Shown here one piece after another: positions 1 to 5,805 of a stretch of DNA of 7,162 bases. The notes beneath the pieces were generated by a model. That model saw only the letters and a program-made list of their open reading frames with translations, was not told the DNA's origin and searched no databases. Every line of letters starts with the position of its first letter. The first letter of the stretch is position 1. The DNA lies in NCBI GenBank assembly GCA_013698285.1, contig JACCVE010000336.1, forward strand, positions 1-7,162, written 5' to 3'. The DNA is from Chloroflexia bacterium. Lineage in GTDB: Bacteria > Chloroflexota > Chloroflexia > Thermomicrobiales > UBA6265. The position numbers were made by a program, and so were the translations under genes.

Positions 1-301
1 GCTTCTCGCAGAGGATGTGCTTGCCGGCCGCCGTCGCGGCCAGGATCGCCTCGGCGTGGAGGTGGTGGGGGAGGCAGATGTCGACCGCGTCGATGTCGGC
101 CTCCCGGATCAGGGCCTGGAAGTCGTCGTAGATCGCGGGCCGGTCGCCACCGGCCGCCAGCATGCCGGCCATTAGGCCGGTGGCGTCCGTGCTAACGTCG
201 GAGATGGCCGTCACCCGGGCCAGGTCCGGGATGCGAAGCCAGCCCGCGGCGTGGCGATTCCGGGCGATGTTCCCGCTGCCGATGATGCCTACGCGGAGCA
301 T
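1..301 (-). CDS. Gfo/Idh/MocA family oxidoreductase, N-terminal fragment
   Basis: This is the first 100 residues of an NAD(P)-dependent sugar or inositol type dehydrogenase; the rest lies beyond the left edge. I translated it from the ATG at 299-301, which is preceded on the minus strand by GGGAGGA about 8 nt upstream, a good ribosome binding site. The protein opens with MLRVGIIGSGNIA, a Rossmann strand followed by the glycine-rich dinucleotide loop (GSGNIA, residues 8-13). An acidic residue, D35 in AISD, ends strand 2. The stretch DAVDICLPHHLHAEAILAA (about 71-89) and the final CEK are the family's conserved strand-turn region leading into the EKP motif, whose Pro would be just outside the window. 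Family members oxidise or epimerise sugars, inositols and related polyols; the exact substrate cannot be read from this half. It lies 265 bp downstream of the CE7 esterase on the same strand, so a shared role in carbohydrate use is plausible. Confidence 0.93.
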   Translation of the reverse strand, partial: MLRVGIIGSGNIARNRHAAGWLRIPDLARVTAISDVSTDATGLMAGMLAAGGDRPAIYDDFQALIREADIDAVDICLPHHLHAEAILAATAAGKHILCEK

Positions 302-566
302 GGGTTCGTCCTCCCTATCCTCGATGTGGTCGTCGCCGTCGTGCCGTCGTTGCCGTGATGCCGCCGGCGGGGGGCGGGACGGTCATCGACCGGTGCCGTC
401 GCGTCGCGGCGATCCGATCGCCATTCCCGTCTCGCGCGCCTGATCCTGATGTTCCCTCGTCACCTCCCGCCATCCCCGCGCCCTCATCGTGTGCCTCTCG
501 TCCCGCCACCCGCATCCCCGGCGGGCGGAGCGTCGGCGGCCGATGCTCGCGCCCCACGACATCCCG
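302..566. other. Intergenic region between esterase and dehydrogenase
   Basis: This 265-bp stretch separates two minus-strand genes. Its reading frames look like random GC-rich translation (Arg/Pro/Ala rich, no domain). It contains a 15-nt near-perfect palindrome, GGCGATCCGATCGCC at 408-422, and several short GACGGC-like repeats toward the dehydrogenase start. I see no U-run after a hairpin, so read-through from the esterase into the dehydrogenase cannot be excluded. Confidence 0.5.
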
Positions 567-1571
567 TCAGCCCACGGCGTCACTCCCCGCCAGACCGCCG
601 TCGCCCCCGAAGACCCGCGCTAGGAAGACCATCTTGGCGGCAACCTGGTGACTACCGCCGCCGTCGTGGTGGTTGTACGGCCAGACGTGGATCTCCTTCG
701 GCCCGGCGTAGTGATTGTGGGCGGCGAAGACGGTGGAAGGCGGGCAGACCTCGTCCATCAGGCCGACGGAGAAGCAGGCCGGGGCCGTGGCCCGGGTGGC
801 CATGGTCATCCCGTCCAGGTAGGCCAGGGTGGCGAAGACGCGCTCGACCTTGTCCCGGTGGATCTGGCAGTAGCGGGCGATCTCGTGGTACGGGTTGGAC
901 GCCGTGATCTCGGTCGCCCGCCGGATATGGCAGAGGAACGGCACGTCCGGCAGCACCGCCGCCAGGTCGGGCACCAGCCCGCCGACCGCGATCGCGACCC
1001 CACCGCCCTGGCTGGCCCCGGTCACGGCGACGCGGCCGGCATCGACGGCCGGGTGGGCACGGGCGGCCTCGACGGCGCGGACGCCATCCACATAGAGGCG
1101 CCGGTAGTAGCTGGTCTCAGGATCGAGGATGCCCCGGGTCATGAACCCCGGGATGTGGGGGTCACCGTCCGGCGCGGGGTCGGGCGTGTCGCCGTGCAGC
1201 CAACTGCTGCCCTGGCCGCGGGTGTCCATCACCAGGTGGGCGTAGCCGGCGGCCGACCAGACCAACCAGTCGTGCGGGTTGCCCCGGCCTCCCCCATAGC
1301 CGATGAACTCGACCACGCACGGGAGGGGACGGGGCACCTCGCGCGGCAGGAGCAGCCACGCCTTGATCGGGTGGCCGCCGAACCCGTTGAAGGTGACGTC
1401 GAGGACATCCACCGTCCGCAGCCCGGCCGCGACGGGGTCGAAGCGGGCATCGAGGGGATGGGCGCGCGTCTCGGCCAGCGTCCGGGACCAGAAGGCATCG
1501 AAATCGGCGGGCTCGTGCCGCTCGGGGAGATAGTCCCGCAACCGCTCCAGCGGGAGGTCGAAGAACGTCAC
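567..1571 (-). CDS. Acetylxylan esterase / cephalosporin-C deacetylase (CE7 family)
   Basis: A 334-residue alpha/beta hydrolase, close to the usual 320-330 residues of carbohydrate esterase family 7. These cytoplasmic enzymes remove acetyl groups from short xylo-oligosaccharides and also from cephalosporin C. The family landmarks are in order: GYGGGRG (91-97, with Tyr92 expected near the oxyanion hole), RGQ (118-120), the nucleophile elbow GASQGG with Ser187, Asp273 in GLMDEVCPPST, and His302 in YNHHDGGG. These triad positions are one residue short of those I recall for the Thermotoga maritima enzyme (188/274/303). The family's HE motif reads HD here. No signal peptide is visible, which fits intracellular action on imported sugars. 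The start is a GTG at 1569-1571, supported by AGGAG about 8 nt upstream; the N-terminus MTFFDLPLERLRDY aligns with typical family starts. The downstream dehydrogenase on the same strand suggests a sugar-catabolic context. Confidence 0.95.
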   Translation of the reverse strand: MTFFDLPLERLRDYLPERHEPADFDAFWSRTLAETRAHPLDARFDPVAAGLRTVDVLDVTFNGFGGHPIKAWLLLPREVPRPLPCVVEFIGYGGGRGNPHDWLVWSAAGYAHLVMDTRGQGSSWLHGDTPDPAPDGDPHIPGFMTRGILDPETSYYRRLYVDGVRAVEAARAHPAVDAGRVAVTGASQGGGVAIAVGGLVPDLAAVLPDVPFLCHIRRATEITASNPYHEIARYCQIHRDKVERVFATLAYLDGMTMATRATAPACFSVGLMDEVCPPSTVFAAHNHYAGPKEIHVWPYNHHDGGGSHQVAAKMVFLARVFGGDGGLAGSDAVG

Positions 1572-1631
1572 GAGGTCGCTCCTGGGCGCGATGTCGGAAG
1601 CGACGGTCCTCCCGGACCGACCACCGGAACC

Positions 1632-1649
1632 CCCGGCGTTGGCGCCGGG
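1632..1649. other. GC-rich hairpin in the esterase leader
   Basis: CCCGGCG and CGCCGGG form a perfect 7-bp stem around a 4-nt loop (1639-1642). It lies 60-80 bp upstream of the esterase GTG and just downstream of the candidate minus-strand promoter, so it would be in the 5' leader of that mRNA. There is no U-run, so a terminator is unlikely. Such stems are not rare in GC-rich DNA, so function is uncertain. Confidence 0.4.
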
Positions 1650-1664
1650 AACCGGGCGGCCTAT

Positions 1665-1691
1665 GGTCTACCCTGGTTCACGTGCCGTCAA
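1665..1691 (-). promoter_or_regulatory. Candidate promoter for the esterase
   Basis: On the minus strand a near-consensus -35 box TTGACG (1691-1686) is followed after 15 bp by a weak -10, TAGACC (1670-1665). The -35 is good, while the spacing is short and the -10 matches only half of the consensus. It is in the correct place, upstream of the GTG at 1571. Confidence 0.3.
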
Positions 1692-1718
1692 GACGCCGCC
1701 GGCGCATCTGCCGTGCTC

Positions 1719-1745
1719 TTGTGGCATGCGATTCGCCGATATATC
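1719..1745 (+). promoter_or_regulatory. Weak candidate promoter for the plus-strand membrane gene
   Basis: TTGTGG (1719-1724) and TATATC (1740-1745) are separated by 15 bp, about 110 bp upstream of the GTG at 1858. This is the most AT-rich spot of the divergent region, and its position is reasonable. The spacing is short and both boxes are imperfect. Confidence 0.22.
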
Positions 1746-1857
1746 GTGGAGTCAGCCGTCGTGAACAGGAGAGGATGGTGTCGGTAGCCTGGCCACCCGC
1801 CTCAGTGCTCCCGCGGCCAGGCCAGATGGCATTCGACCTCGTGGAAAGGAGCGTCTG

Positions 1858-2286
1858 GTGGATCTCACGCCACTCGTCAATCCTCGTGGCAAACTGGTGC
1901 GCGCGTCGCTCTTGCCCGCGCTGGCGACGATTCTGGCCTTGGTGCCCCTCGTCATCCAGAGCATGTCCGAACCGGGTTCGCCCGTGGTGGGGATCTTGGT
2001 CATCATCGGCGCACCGGCCGTTGCCTTCCTCGTGAACTGGCGATGGCCCGCGGCGACGGACAGGGACCGGGCGACGTATGCGGCCATTCCCCAGGTCTTC
2101 ATCCCGCCCGCGATGGTCTGGCTCGATGTCTGGCTCGAAGTCCGAAGCGGATATCTCCTGAGGGATTCTGGCGAAGAAGCGATGGCGTACGGCATCGGAC
2201 TCACGCTGGCAGCGATCGCTGGTGTCATCCTCATGGTGCTCGTCGGTGGTGCCGGACGGCTCGGCGCATGGTTAGGGACGAGATAG
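1858..2286 (+). CDS. Small four-helix integral membrane protein, unknown function
   Basis: A 142-residue protein I do not recognise. The start is a GTG at 1858-1860, chosen because AAAGGAG sits 6 nt upstream. Four hydrophobic segments are visible at about residues 16-35, 41-61, 76-94 and 110-133. Between helices 2 and 3 is a charged turn, WRWPAATDRDRATYA (61-75). Between helices 3 and 4 is an acidic loop, LEVRSGYLLRDSGEEA (93-108). The Arg/Lys residues near position 10-15 and the basic 2-3 loop lie on the same side, which suggests both termini face the cytoplasm. There is no catalytic motif, metal-binding cluster or signal peptide. It is the only plus-strand gene in the window, lies between divergent and convergent neighbours, and is therefore monocistronic. 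Its base composition is less GC-rich than its neighbours (for example, TTG and TTA codons occur), so recent acquisition is possible. Confidence 0.75.
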   Translation: MDLTPLVNPRGKLVRASLLPALATILALVPLVIQSMSEPGSPVVGILVIIGAPAVAFLVNWRWPAATDRDRATYAAIPQVFIPPAMVWLDVWLEVRSGYLLRDSGEEAMAYGIGLTLAAIAGVILMVLVGGAGRLGAWLGTR

Positions 2287-2700
2287 GCAGTCGATCCCGC
2301 CTCCGTGCACCATCCCAGATCATCGCGCATCGTGGTGGCATTCACTGGCTGATGCGTGATTGCACGGCATATGTCACGCGGCAGACGAGACTCGGCCTGC
2401 TGACGGGCAGGAAGGATCATTCTCTAATGATACACCCGCACTCCCGCCCGATTTGCTCGCCCGACTGTATCGCTGGTCCTGCGATCGATTGACGTGTGGA
2501 TAGCAGGTGATCTGACCGCACGGATCGCCGGCAAAACGGTCGCTGTCGCTGGTCTGGCTCAGGCTCCCTCTCGGAGATCATGGTGCGAGCCAGATCAGGA
2601 CGCTGTTAGTGACGGTAACCCGGGGTTGTCAGACATTGCTTCTCCGCGGAGCCCGTCAGGACACTCAGCAAATGAACATGCCAAATGCACAGCCGGATGA
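2287..2700. other. Convergent intergenic region without a recognisable gene
   Basis: This 414-bp gap lies between the stop of the plus-strand membrane gene and the stop of the minus-strand hydrolase. The open frames here have no recognisable domain, no good ribosome binding site and unstructured composition. GC content is visibly lower than in the flanking genes. Several hairpins occur: the nested structure at 2303-2367, CCTGC/GCAGG (2396-2411), ATCATT/AATGAT (2416-2431) and ATCGC/GCGAT (2469-2485). They could end transcription from either side, although none has a classic U-tract. Confidence 0.5.
2303..2367. other. Nested inverted repeat, candidate RNA structure
   Basis: The outer stem CCGTGCA (2303-2309) pairs perfectly with TGCACGG (2361-2367). 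Inside it, ATCGCGCATC (2322-2331) pairs over 10 bp with GATGCGTGAT (2351-2360), with one G-U pair on the plus strand. The two right-hand arms are contiguous while the left ones are separated by a 12-nt bulge. The terminal loop is 19 nt. It begins 17 nt after the membrane gene's stop codon, so it would lie in that gene's 3' untranslated region. Confidence 0.5.
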
Positions 2701-3354
2701 TCAGGAACGCCTGGTACGTATGCTTGCGGCCTCCGGCGGTGCCGATGGTCGCCGGCTACGCCATAGCGCGACCAGGTCGGGCGATGTGCAGACTGTGCCG
2801 AAGTTGTCGGCAAGTGTCTCCAGCGCCGCCTCATGTCGGACCCGAGTCATCTCCGCGCAGCAGTCGGCCAGGGTAATGACGTGAAAGTCGCGTTGGAAGG
2901 CATCGCGGGCGGTGGAGCCGACGCAGACATCAGTCGTGAGTCCGGCGACGACGACCGTGCGAATGCTTCGCGTGCGCAGGATCGTCTCCAGCGGGGTATC
3001 GATGAACGCGCTGTAGCGATGCTTGGTGAGGACGACGTCGCCCTCGCGCGGTTCGAAGCCCGGCTCGTACTCGACATTGCGCGTCGCCTGGGTCAGCCAG
3101 GTGGCGTCGTGGCGTGGGAACTGCCGCTGCCACACCGACGAGTAGACCTCGGGCGCGACAATGATCCGCACGATGACTACCGGGACGCCGAACGCCCGCG
3201 ACTCGTTGAGGAACCGACCCAGGTTGCCGAGCACCTGGTCGACGGGCGGGTACAGTGGGAGTCCGGTGAAGATGCGCTGTACGTCAACCGAAACGACGGC
3301 CGTCTGCTTGGGACCGGCCAGTGAACCGAGGTCCTGGAGCGGAACGTCCTCCAT
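2701..3354 (-). CDS. Isochorismatase-family cysteine hydrolase
   Basis: A 217-residue protein of the isochorismatase-like amidohydrolase family, which includes nicotinamidases, N-carbamoylsarcosine amidases, ureidoacrylate and biuret hydrolases and true isochorismatases. The catalytic triad is visible: Asp24 in VVSVDVQ, Lys111 in LTKHRYSAF, and Cys144 in the signature GLTTDVCVGSTARDA (138-152), where the residues before the Cys form the conserved cis-peptide turn. The segment YSAFIDTPLETILR (114-127) is also typical. No signal peptide is seen, so it should be cytoplasmic. The ATG at 3352-3354 has GAAGGAG 7 nt upstream. Typical family length is about 180-220 residues. The tail after about residue 195 is basic and low in complexity. 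No nicotinamidase metal motif of the D-x-H type is evident, so I do not assign a substrate. It appears to be transcribed alone from a promoter about 45-75 bp upstream. Confidence 0.92.
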   Translation of the reverse strand: MEDVPLQDLGSLAGPKQTAVVSVDVQRIFTGLPLYPPVDQVLGNLGRFLNESRAFGVPVVIVRIIVAPEVYSSVWQRQFPRHDATWLTQATRNVEYEPGFEPREGDVVLTKHRYSAFIDTPLETILRTRSIRTVVVAGLTTDVCVGSTARDAFQRDFHVITLADCCAEMTRVRHEAALETLADNFGTVCTSPDLVALWRSRRPSAPPEAASIRTRRS

Positions 3355-3399
3355 GGGCGGACTCCTTCGGGAGGGTCACCACGTGTTGATCAGGCAAAC

Positions 3400-3428
3400 A
3401 TCCTACCAAGCGACGGTGGCACGCGCAA
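3400..3428 (-). promoter_or_regulatory. Candidate promoter of the isochorismatase-family gene
   Basis: On the minus strand TTGCGC (3428-3423) and TAGGAT (3405-3400) are separated by exactly 17 bp, giving a sigma-70-like promoter. Transcription would start near 3393, leaving a leader of about 40 nt before the ATG. The first arm of the inverted repeat pair begins 2 bp upstream of the -35 box, where a regulator could act. Confidence 0.45.
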
Positions 3429-3430
3429 CG

Positions 3431-3574
3431 AATAATACGGAATCCGGGTGAACCGTTGATGTTCGATGCCAGTCGTTGCGGAGGCCCTCGTGTCCTCCCG
3501 GGCTGCGCTCGGACGGCGTTGCGGCGATCACCGGCGCTCCGATAGTCGAGTGATCATCCGGATTCCGTATAATC
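3431..3574. repeat. Inverted 20-bp repeat pair, 144 bp overall
   Basis: The left arm at 3431-3450 (AATAATACGGAATCCGGGTG) matches the reverse complement of the right arm at 3555-3574 at 17 of 20 positions. A 13-nt core, ATACGGAATCCGG, is identical (3435-3447 and 3558-3570). The core contains its own small palindrome, CGGA-A-TCCG. The arms could be the ends of a short non-coding mobile element or two binding sites for one regulator. The inner 104 bp holds no gene. No convincing target-site duplication is visible at the outer edges. Confidence 0.6.
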
Positions 3575-3628
3575 GTCACCTGACGCAATGTGTGGGGTAT
3601 CTCACAACGCAAGCCACATTTGGGCCGA

Positions 3629-3654
3629 GGCAATGACCACCATAATCCATTGCC
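3629..3654 (-). other. Hairpin downstream of heme A synthase
   Basis: GGCAATG (3629-3635) and CATTGCC (3648-3654) make a perfect 7-bp stem with a 12-nt loop, starting 27 nt after the heme A synthase stop codon on the minus strand. It could mark the 3' end of that mRNA. No U-run follows, so it is a weak terminator candidate. Confidence 0.35.
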
Positions 3655-3680
3655 AGTGACGACGTGAGCACCGATTCTCT

Positions 3681-4769
3681 CTATCGCGCCGTCGCCGCCT
3701 TCGGATACCCACTCGTCACCGGGCGAGCGGCGCGGTTCCGGGCCGGGAGCAGGATCGGCCAGTTGTCGCAGAGGCAGACGAAGAGGATCGCCATCAGGCC
3801 GGTGTGGGCCAGGGTCATCAGGTAGTCCAGGCCGGAGTAGACCACCGCCGCGCCGAGCAGGGCCTGGGCCAGGATCACGACCAGGGCCAGGAGATGGGCG
3901 TCCAGCAGGCCGGGGTGGTGGTCCCGGAGTTTGAAGGCCCACCAGGCCAGGCCCGCCACCAGGAACACGCTCGCCATCGCCGCCAGGCGGTGGCTGACCA
4001 CGATTCCGGCCGGGTCGGTCAGGCTCGGCTGCCAGCGGCCGTCGCAGCCCGGCCAGCCCGCGCAGGCCAGCGACGATTCCGTATGCCGCATGTAGGCGCC
4101 CAGATAGGCAACCGCGACGACCGTGACCAGAGTGAACGCGAGCAGAGCCCGGAACCCGAGGGGGACCGATTCGCCGGAGGCAGGATGGGTGATGGTCCGG
4201 GCGTGCGAGGAGGGGGCGAAGCCAACCGCCGCCTCCCCCGTGCCGCCCGCTGCCGCGTTCGCCAGAGCGGCGCCCGGCGGACCGCCGATCACCAGGCCCG
4301 TGCTGCCCGGCGTCACGCGTTCCCCCGCCGGGCGGCCGAGGACCCGCGCCACTAGCACGGTCGCCGCGAAGCAAACCAGGGAGATGCCGAAGTGGCTGGC
4401 CATCACCGCTGGCTGCTGCGGCCACATCACCGCCGCCGCACCCATCCCCGCTTGGAGCAACAGGGAGCCGACCATCAGTGCCACGAGGACGCGCAGTGCC
4501 CGGTCCCGCCAGCGGAGGACCAGGGCCCCGACGGCGACGACCGCGATGATGATCCCCTCTATGCCGGTGACGAAGCGGTGGCTGTACTCGATCGCGGTGT
4601 CGAGCGTGTAGGCGGGAATGAACTCGCCGTGGCAGAGTGGCCACGACCGGCCGCACCCCTCGCCGGACTCGGTCGTGGTGACCGTGGCGCCCATCAGCAG
4701 GACCAGCAGCATCCCGGCCGCCGCGACCACCGCCAGCCGCCGGATGATCGTCTCCCAGAGTGTCCTCAT
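3681..4769 (-). CDS. ctaA: Heme A synthase (COX15/CtaA family)
   Basis: This membrane enzyme converts the C8 methyl of heme O to a formyl group, giving heme A for aa3-type oxidases. From the ATG at 4767-4769 it is 362 residues with about eight membrane helices in two four-helix halves. Signature sequences in the first half are GATVTTTESGEGCGRSWPLC (27-46), with the Cys39/Cys46 pair of the extracellular loop, IEYSHRFVTG with Glu61 and His64, and ASHFG with His126. In the second half CAGWPGC holds Cys236/Cys241, and VSHRLAAM (His260) and LAHTG (His322) supply the other heme ligands. All four expected histidines and the catalytic Glu are present. A Gly/Ala-rich loop of about 55 residues (146-205) between helices 4 and 5 is unusually long. 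An in-frame GTG at 4836-4838 would add 23 residues but lacks a clear binding site, and homologues begin near the chosen Met. The upstream purine stretch GAAGGCGAGAAGG supports the ATG. It probably follows the small membrane gene in one operon. Confidence 0.95.
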   Translation of the reverse strand: MRTLWETIIRRLAVVAAAGMLLVLLMGATVTTTESGEGCGRSWPLCHGEFIPAYTLDTAIEYSHRFVTGIEGIIIAVVAVGALVLRWRDRALRVLVALMVGSLLLQAGMGAAAVMWPQQPAVMASHFGISLVCFAATVLVARVLGRPAGERVTPGSTGLVIGGPPGAALANAAAGGTGEAAVGFAPSSHARTITHPASGESVPLGFRALLAFTLVTVVAVAYLGAYMRHTESSLACAGWPGCDGRWQPSLTDPAGIVVSHRLAAMASVFLVAGLAWWAFKLRDHHPGLLDAHLLALVVILAQALLGAAVVYSGLDYLMTLAHTGLMAILFVCLCDNWPILLPARNRAARPVTSGYPKAATAR

Positions 4770-4867
4770 CGCCTTCTCGCCTTCGCCAGGTGACCCGGCG
4801 ACGTCACGCGTATCTGCCCGTGCCGCGACGGTCCCCACCTATCCAGCGCCACTCGTCTCGTCGCCGG

Positions 4868-5338
4868 TCAGTATCCCACGCGGCGCCCGCCCGCCTGGCC
4901 GAGCAGGCCCGCCAGGACGCCGAAGATCAGCACCCCGTTCGGGATGTGCCAGGAGGCGGCAGCGGCGCTCTCCCGCCCGGCGTAACCCAGCCCGAGCTGG
5001 CTGGTGACCAGCAGGAGCAGCAGCGCGCTGAGGACTGCCGGGGCGATCCCCAGCACCCCCCGCCGCCAGGCCACGAAGGCCAGGCCGAGCTGCCCGATCA
5101 CGATCACGAAGGTCAGGCTGCCGAGGTAGCCGTGGAGCTCGAGCAAGTTGGGGGTGATGAACCAGCCCCGCCCGGCCAGGATGGCCTGGACGAAGACGAG
5201 GACGGTCGACACCCCGACCAGCCAGCGGAAACCCCTGGCCGCCGCCACCCCGCCGCCGATGCTCTCCGGTGTCCCGGTCCGGTCGCCCGTCCGGCCACCG
5301 GGGACCGCTCCTGTCGTCTCATGCTCGATCGTCCGCAT
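4868..5338 (-). CDS. Four-helix membrane protein with paired histidines (DUF6220-like)
   Basis: A 156-residue protein starting at the ATG at 5336-5338, where GGAGGA lies 7 nt upstream. A longer frame upstream to 5542 has non-protein-like composition, so I excluded it. After a hydrophilic 35-residue N-terminus come four helices at about 38-56, 68-90, 97-117 and 130-148. Helix 2 begins LLELHGYLG (His69), and helix 4 begins SWHIPNGVLIFGV (His131). This architecture, with a His at the start of helices 2 and 4, resembles the DUF6220 group of small membrane proteins as I remember it; the family assignment is tentative. The same arrangement resembles four-helix heme-binding bundles such as a half of CtaA. 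It ends 98 bp upstream of the CtaA start on the same strand, so the two are likely co-transcribed. A role linked to heme or the respiratory chain is inference only. Confidence 0.82.
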   Translation of the reverse strand: MRTIEHETTGAVPGGRTGDRTGTPESIGGGVAAARGFRWLVGVSTVLVFVQAILAGRGWFITPNLLELHGYLGSLTFVIVIGQLGLAFVAWRRGVLGIAPAVLSALLLLLVTSQLGLGYAGRESAAAASWHIPNGVLIFGVLAGLLGQAGGRRVGY

Positions 5339-5659
5339 GGGTCGTCCTCCGGCCTCCGCACCGTCTCTCGGCGGGCGATCGTGCTGCTGGTGGCGGGTAG
5401 CTGCCCGGATCCCGGACGGGCCGGGCGGCCAGGCCGTCGATGCGTCAACTGTACACCCGGGCACCCCGCGGGACTCTCCGTCGCCGTCCTTGGCCGGGCG
5501 AGCATGCCCATCGTCGCCGGACCGGGGGCTACGGTGTCGCACCCATCGGAGGACCAGCCCATCTGGAAGGATGCTGCTCGCCGCGTCCGTTCACCGGACG
5601 AATGTCCAACGGGAAACGAACGTGCCGGAGCAGGGCGCGGCGAGCCGCATCCCTCCAGG

Positions 5660-5680
5660 GTGTCACCATCAGTGTCACCA
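5660..5680. repeat. Tandem 9-nt direct repeat GTGTCACCA
   Basis: GTGTCACCA occurs at 5660-5668 and again at 5672-5680, separated by 3 nt, giving a 12-bp period. It lies in the intergenic region about 320-345 bp upstream of the small membrane gene. Direct half-sites of this size could bind a regulator, but the distance from the gene start is large. Confidence 0.4.
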
Positions 5681-5707
5681 CCGGCGCCGCGAACCCTCCG
5701 AAAACGG

Positions 5708-5740
5708 GCGAACGGCACCGGGGTGTCCGGTGCCATTCGC
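5708..5740 (-). terminator. Candidate rho-independent terminator of the PhoX-like gene
   Basis: GCGAA-C-GGCACCGG pairs with CCGGTGCC-A-TTCGC around a 5-nt loop (5722-5726): an 8-bp perfect stem, one mismatch, then 5 more pairs. Read on the minus strand it is followed by CCGTTTTCGG, a short U-run, and it begins about 118 nt after the phosphatase stop codon. On the plus strand a G-run follows instead, so it should act on the minus strand. Confidence 0.6.
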
Positions 5741-5805
5741 GGGAGGGGGGAACGCCGGGACGCGACGATGGTCGCGGGGGATGCCGGGTCCCGGCGGTGG
5801 CGAGT

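Larger units (their letters stand above)
3355..3680. other. Intergenic region upstream of the hydrolase
   Basis: This 326-bp gap lies between the heme A synthase stop and the hydrolase start, both on the minus strand. It is locally more AT-rich than its neighbours. It holds a candidate promoter (3400-3428), a pair of inverted 20-bp repeats (3431-3574), a gapped palindrome CGTCA-CC-TGACG (3574-3585), and a hairpin at 3629-3654. No coding region can be supported here. Confidence 0.6.

Noticed and set aside
648..1787. Long plus-strand open frame of 379 codons
   Set aside because: It lies opposite the CE7 esterase, whose triad is clear. Its translation is Gly/Arg/Val/Asp-rich without domains, an antisense shadow typical of high-GC DNA.
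1775..2035. ATG with an upstream AGGAG overlapping the membrane gene in another frame
   Set aside because: The encoded peptide is Arg/Trp/Ser-rich with no coherent segments, while the overlapping frame from 1858 gives clean membrane helices and has its own good binding site.
2494..2700. Possible 68-residue plus-strand gene in the convergent gap
   Set aside because: It has no ribosome binding site and no hydrophobic core or motif; its length is expected by chance.
3568..3573. TATAAT on the plus strand in the right repeat arm as a promoter
   Set aside because: There is no acceptable -35 box 16-18 bp upstream and no plus-strand gene downstream.
4073..4083. A third copy of the GATTCCGTAT repeat core inside ctaA
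   Set aside because: Only about 10 nt match, the sequence is explained by the ctaA codons, and the flanks do not match the 20-bp arms, so it is probably coincidence.
3403..4656. Minus-strand open frame of 417 codons overlapping ctaA
   Set aside because: It is the out-of-frame shadow of heme A synthase, rich in Arg, Pro and Gly, and without helices or motifs.
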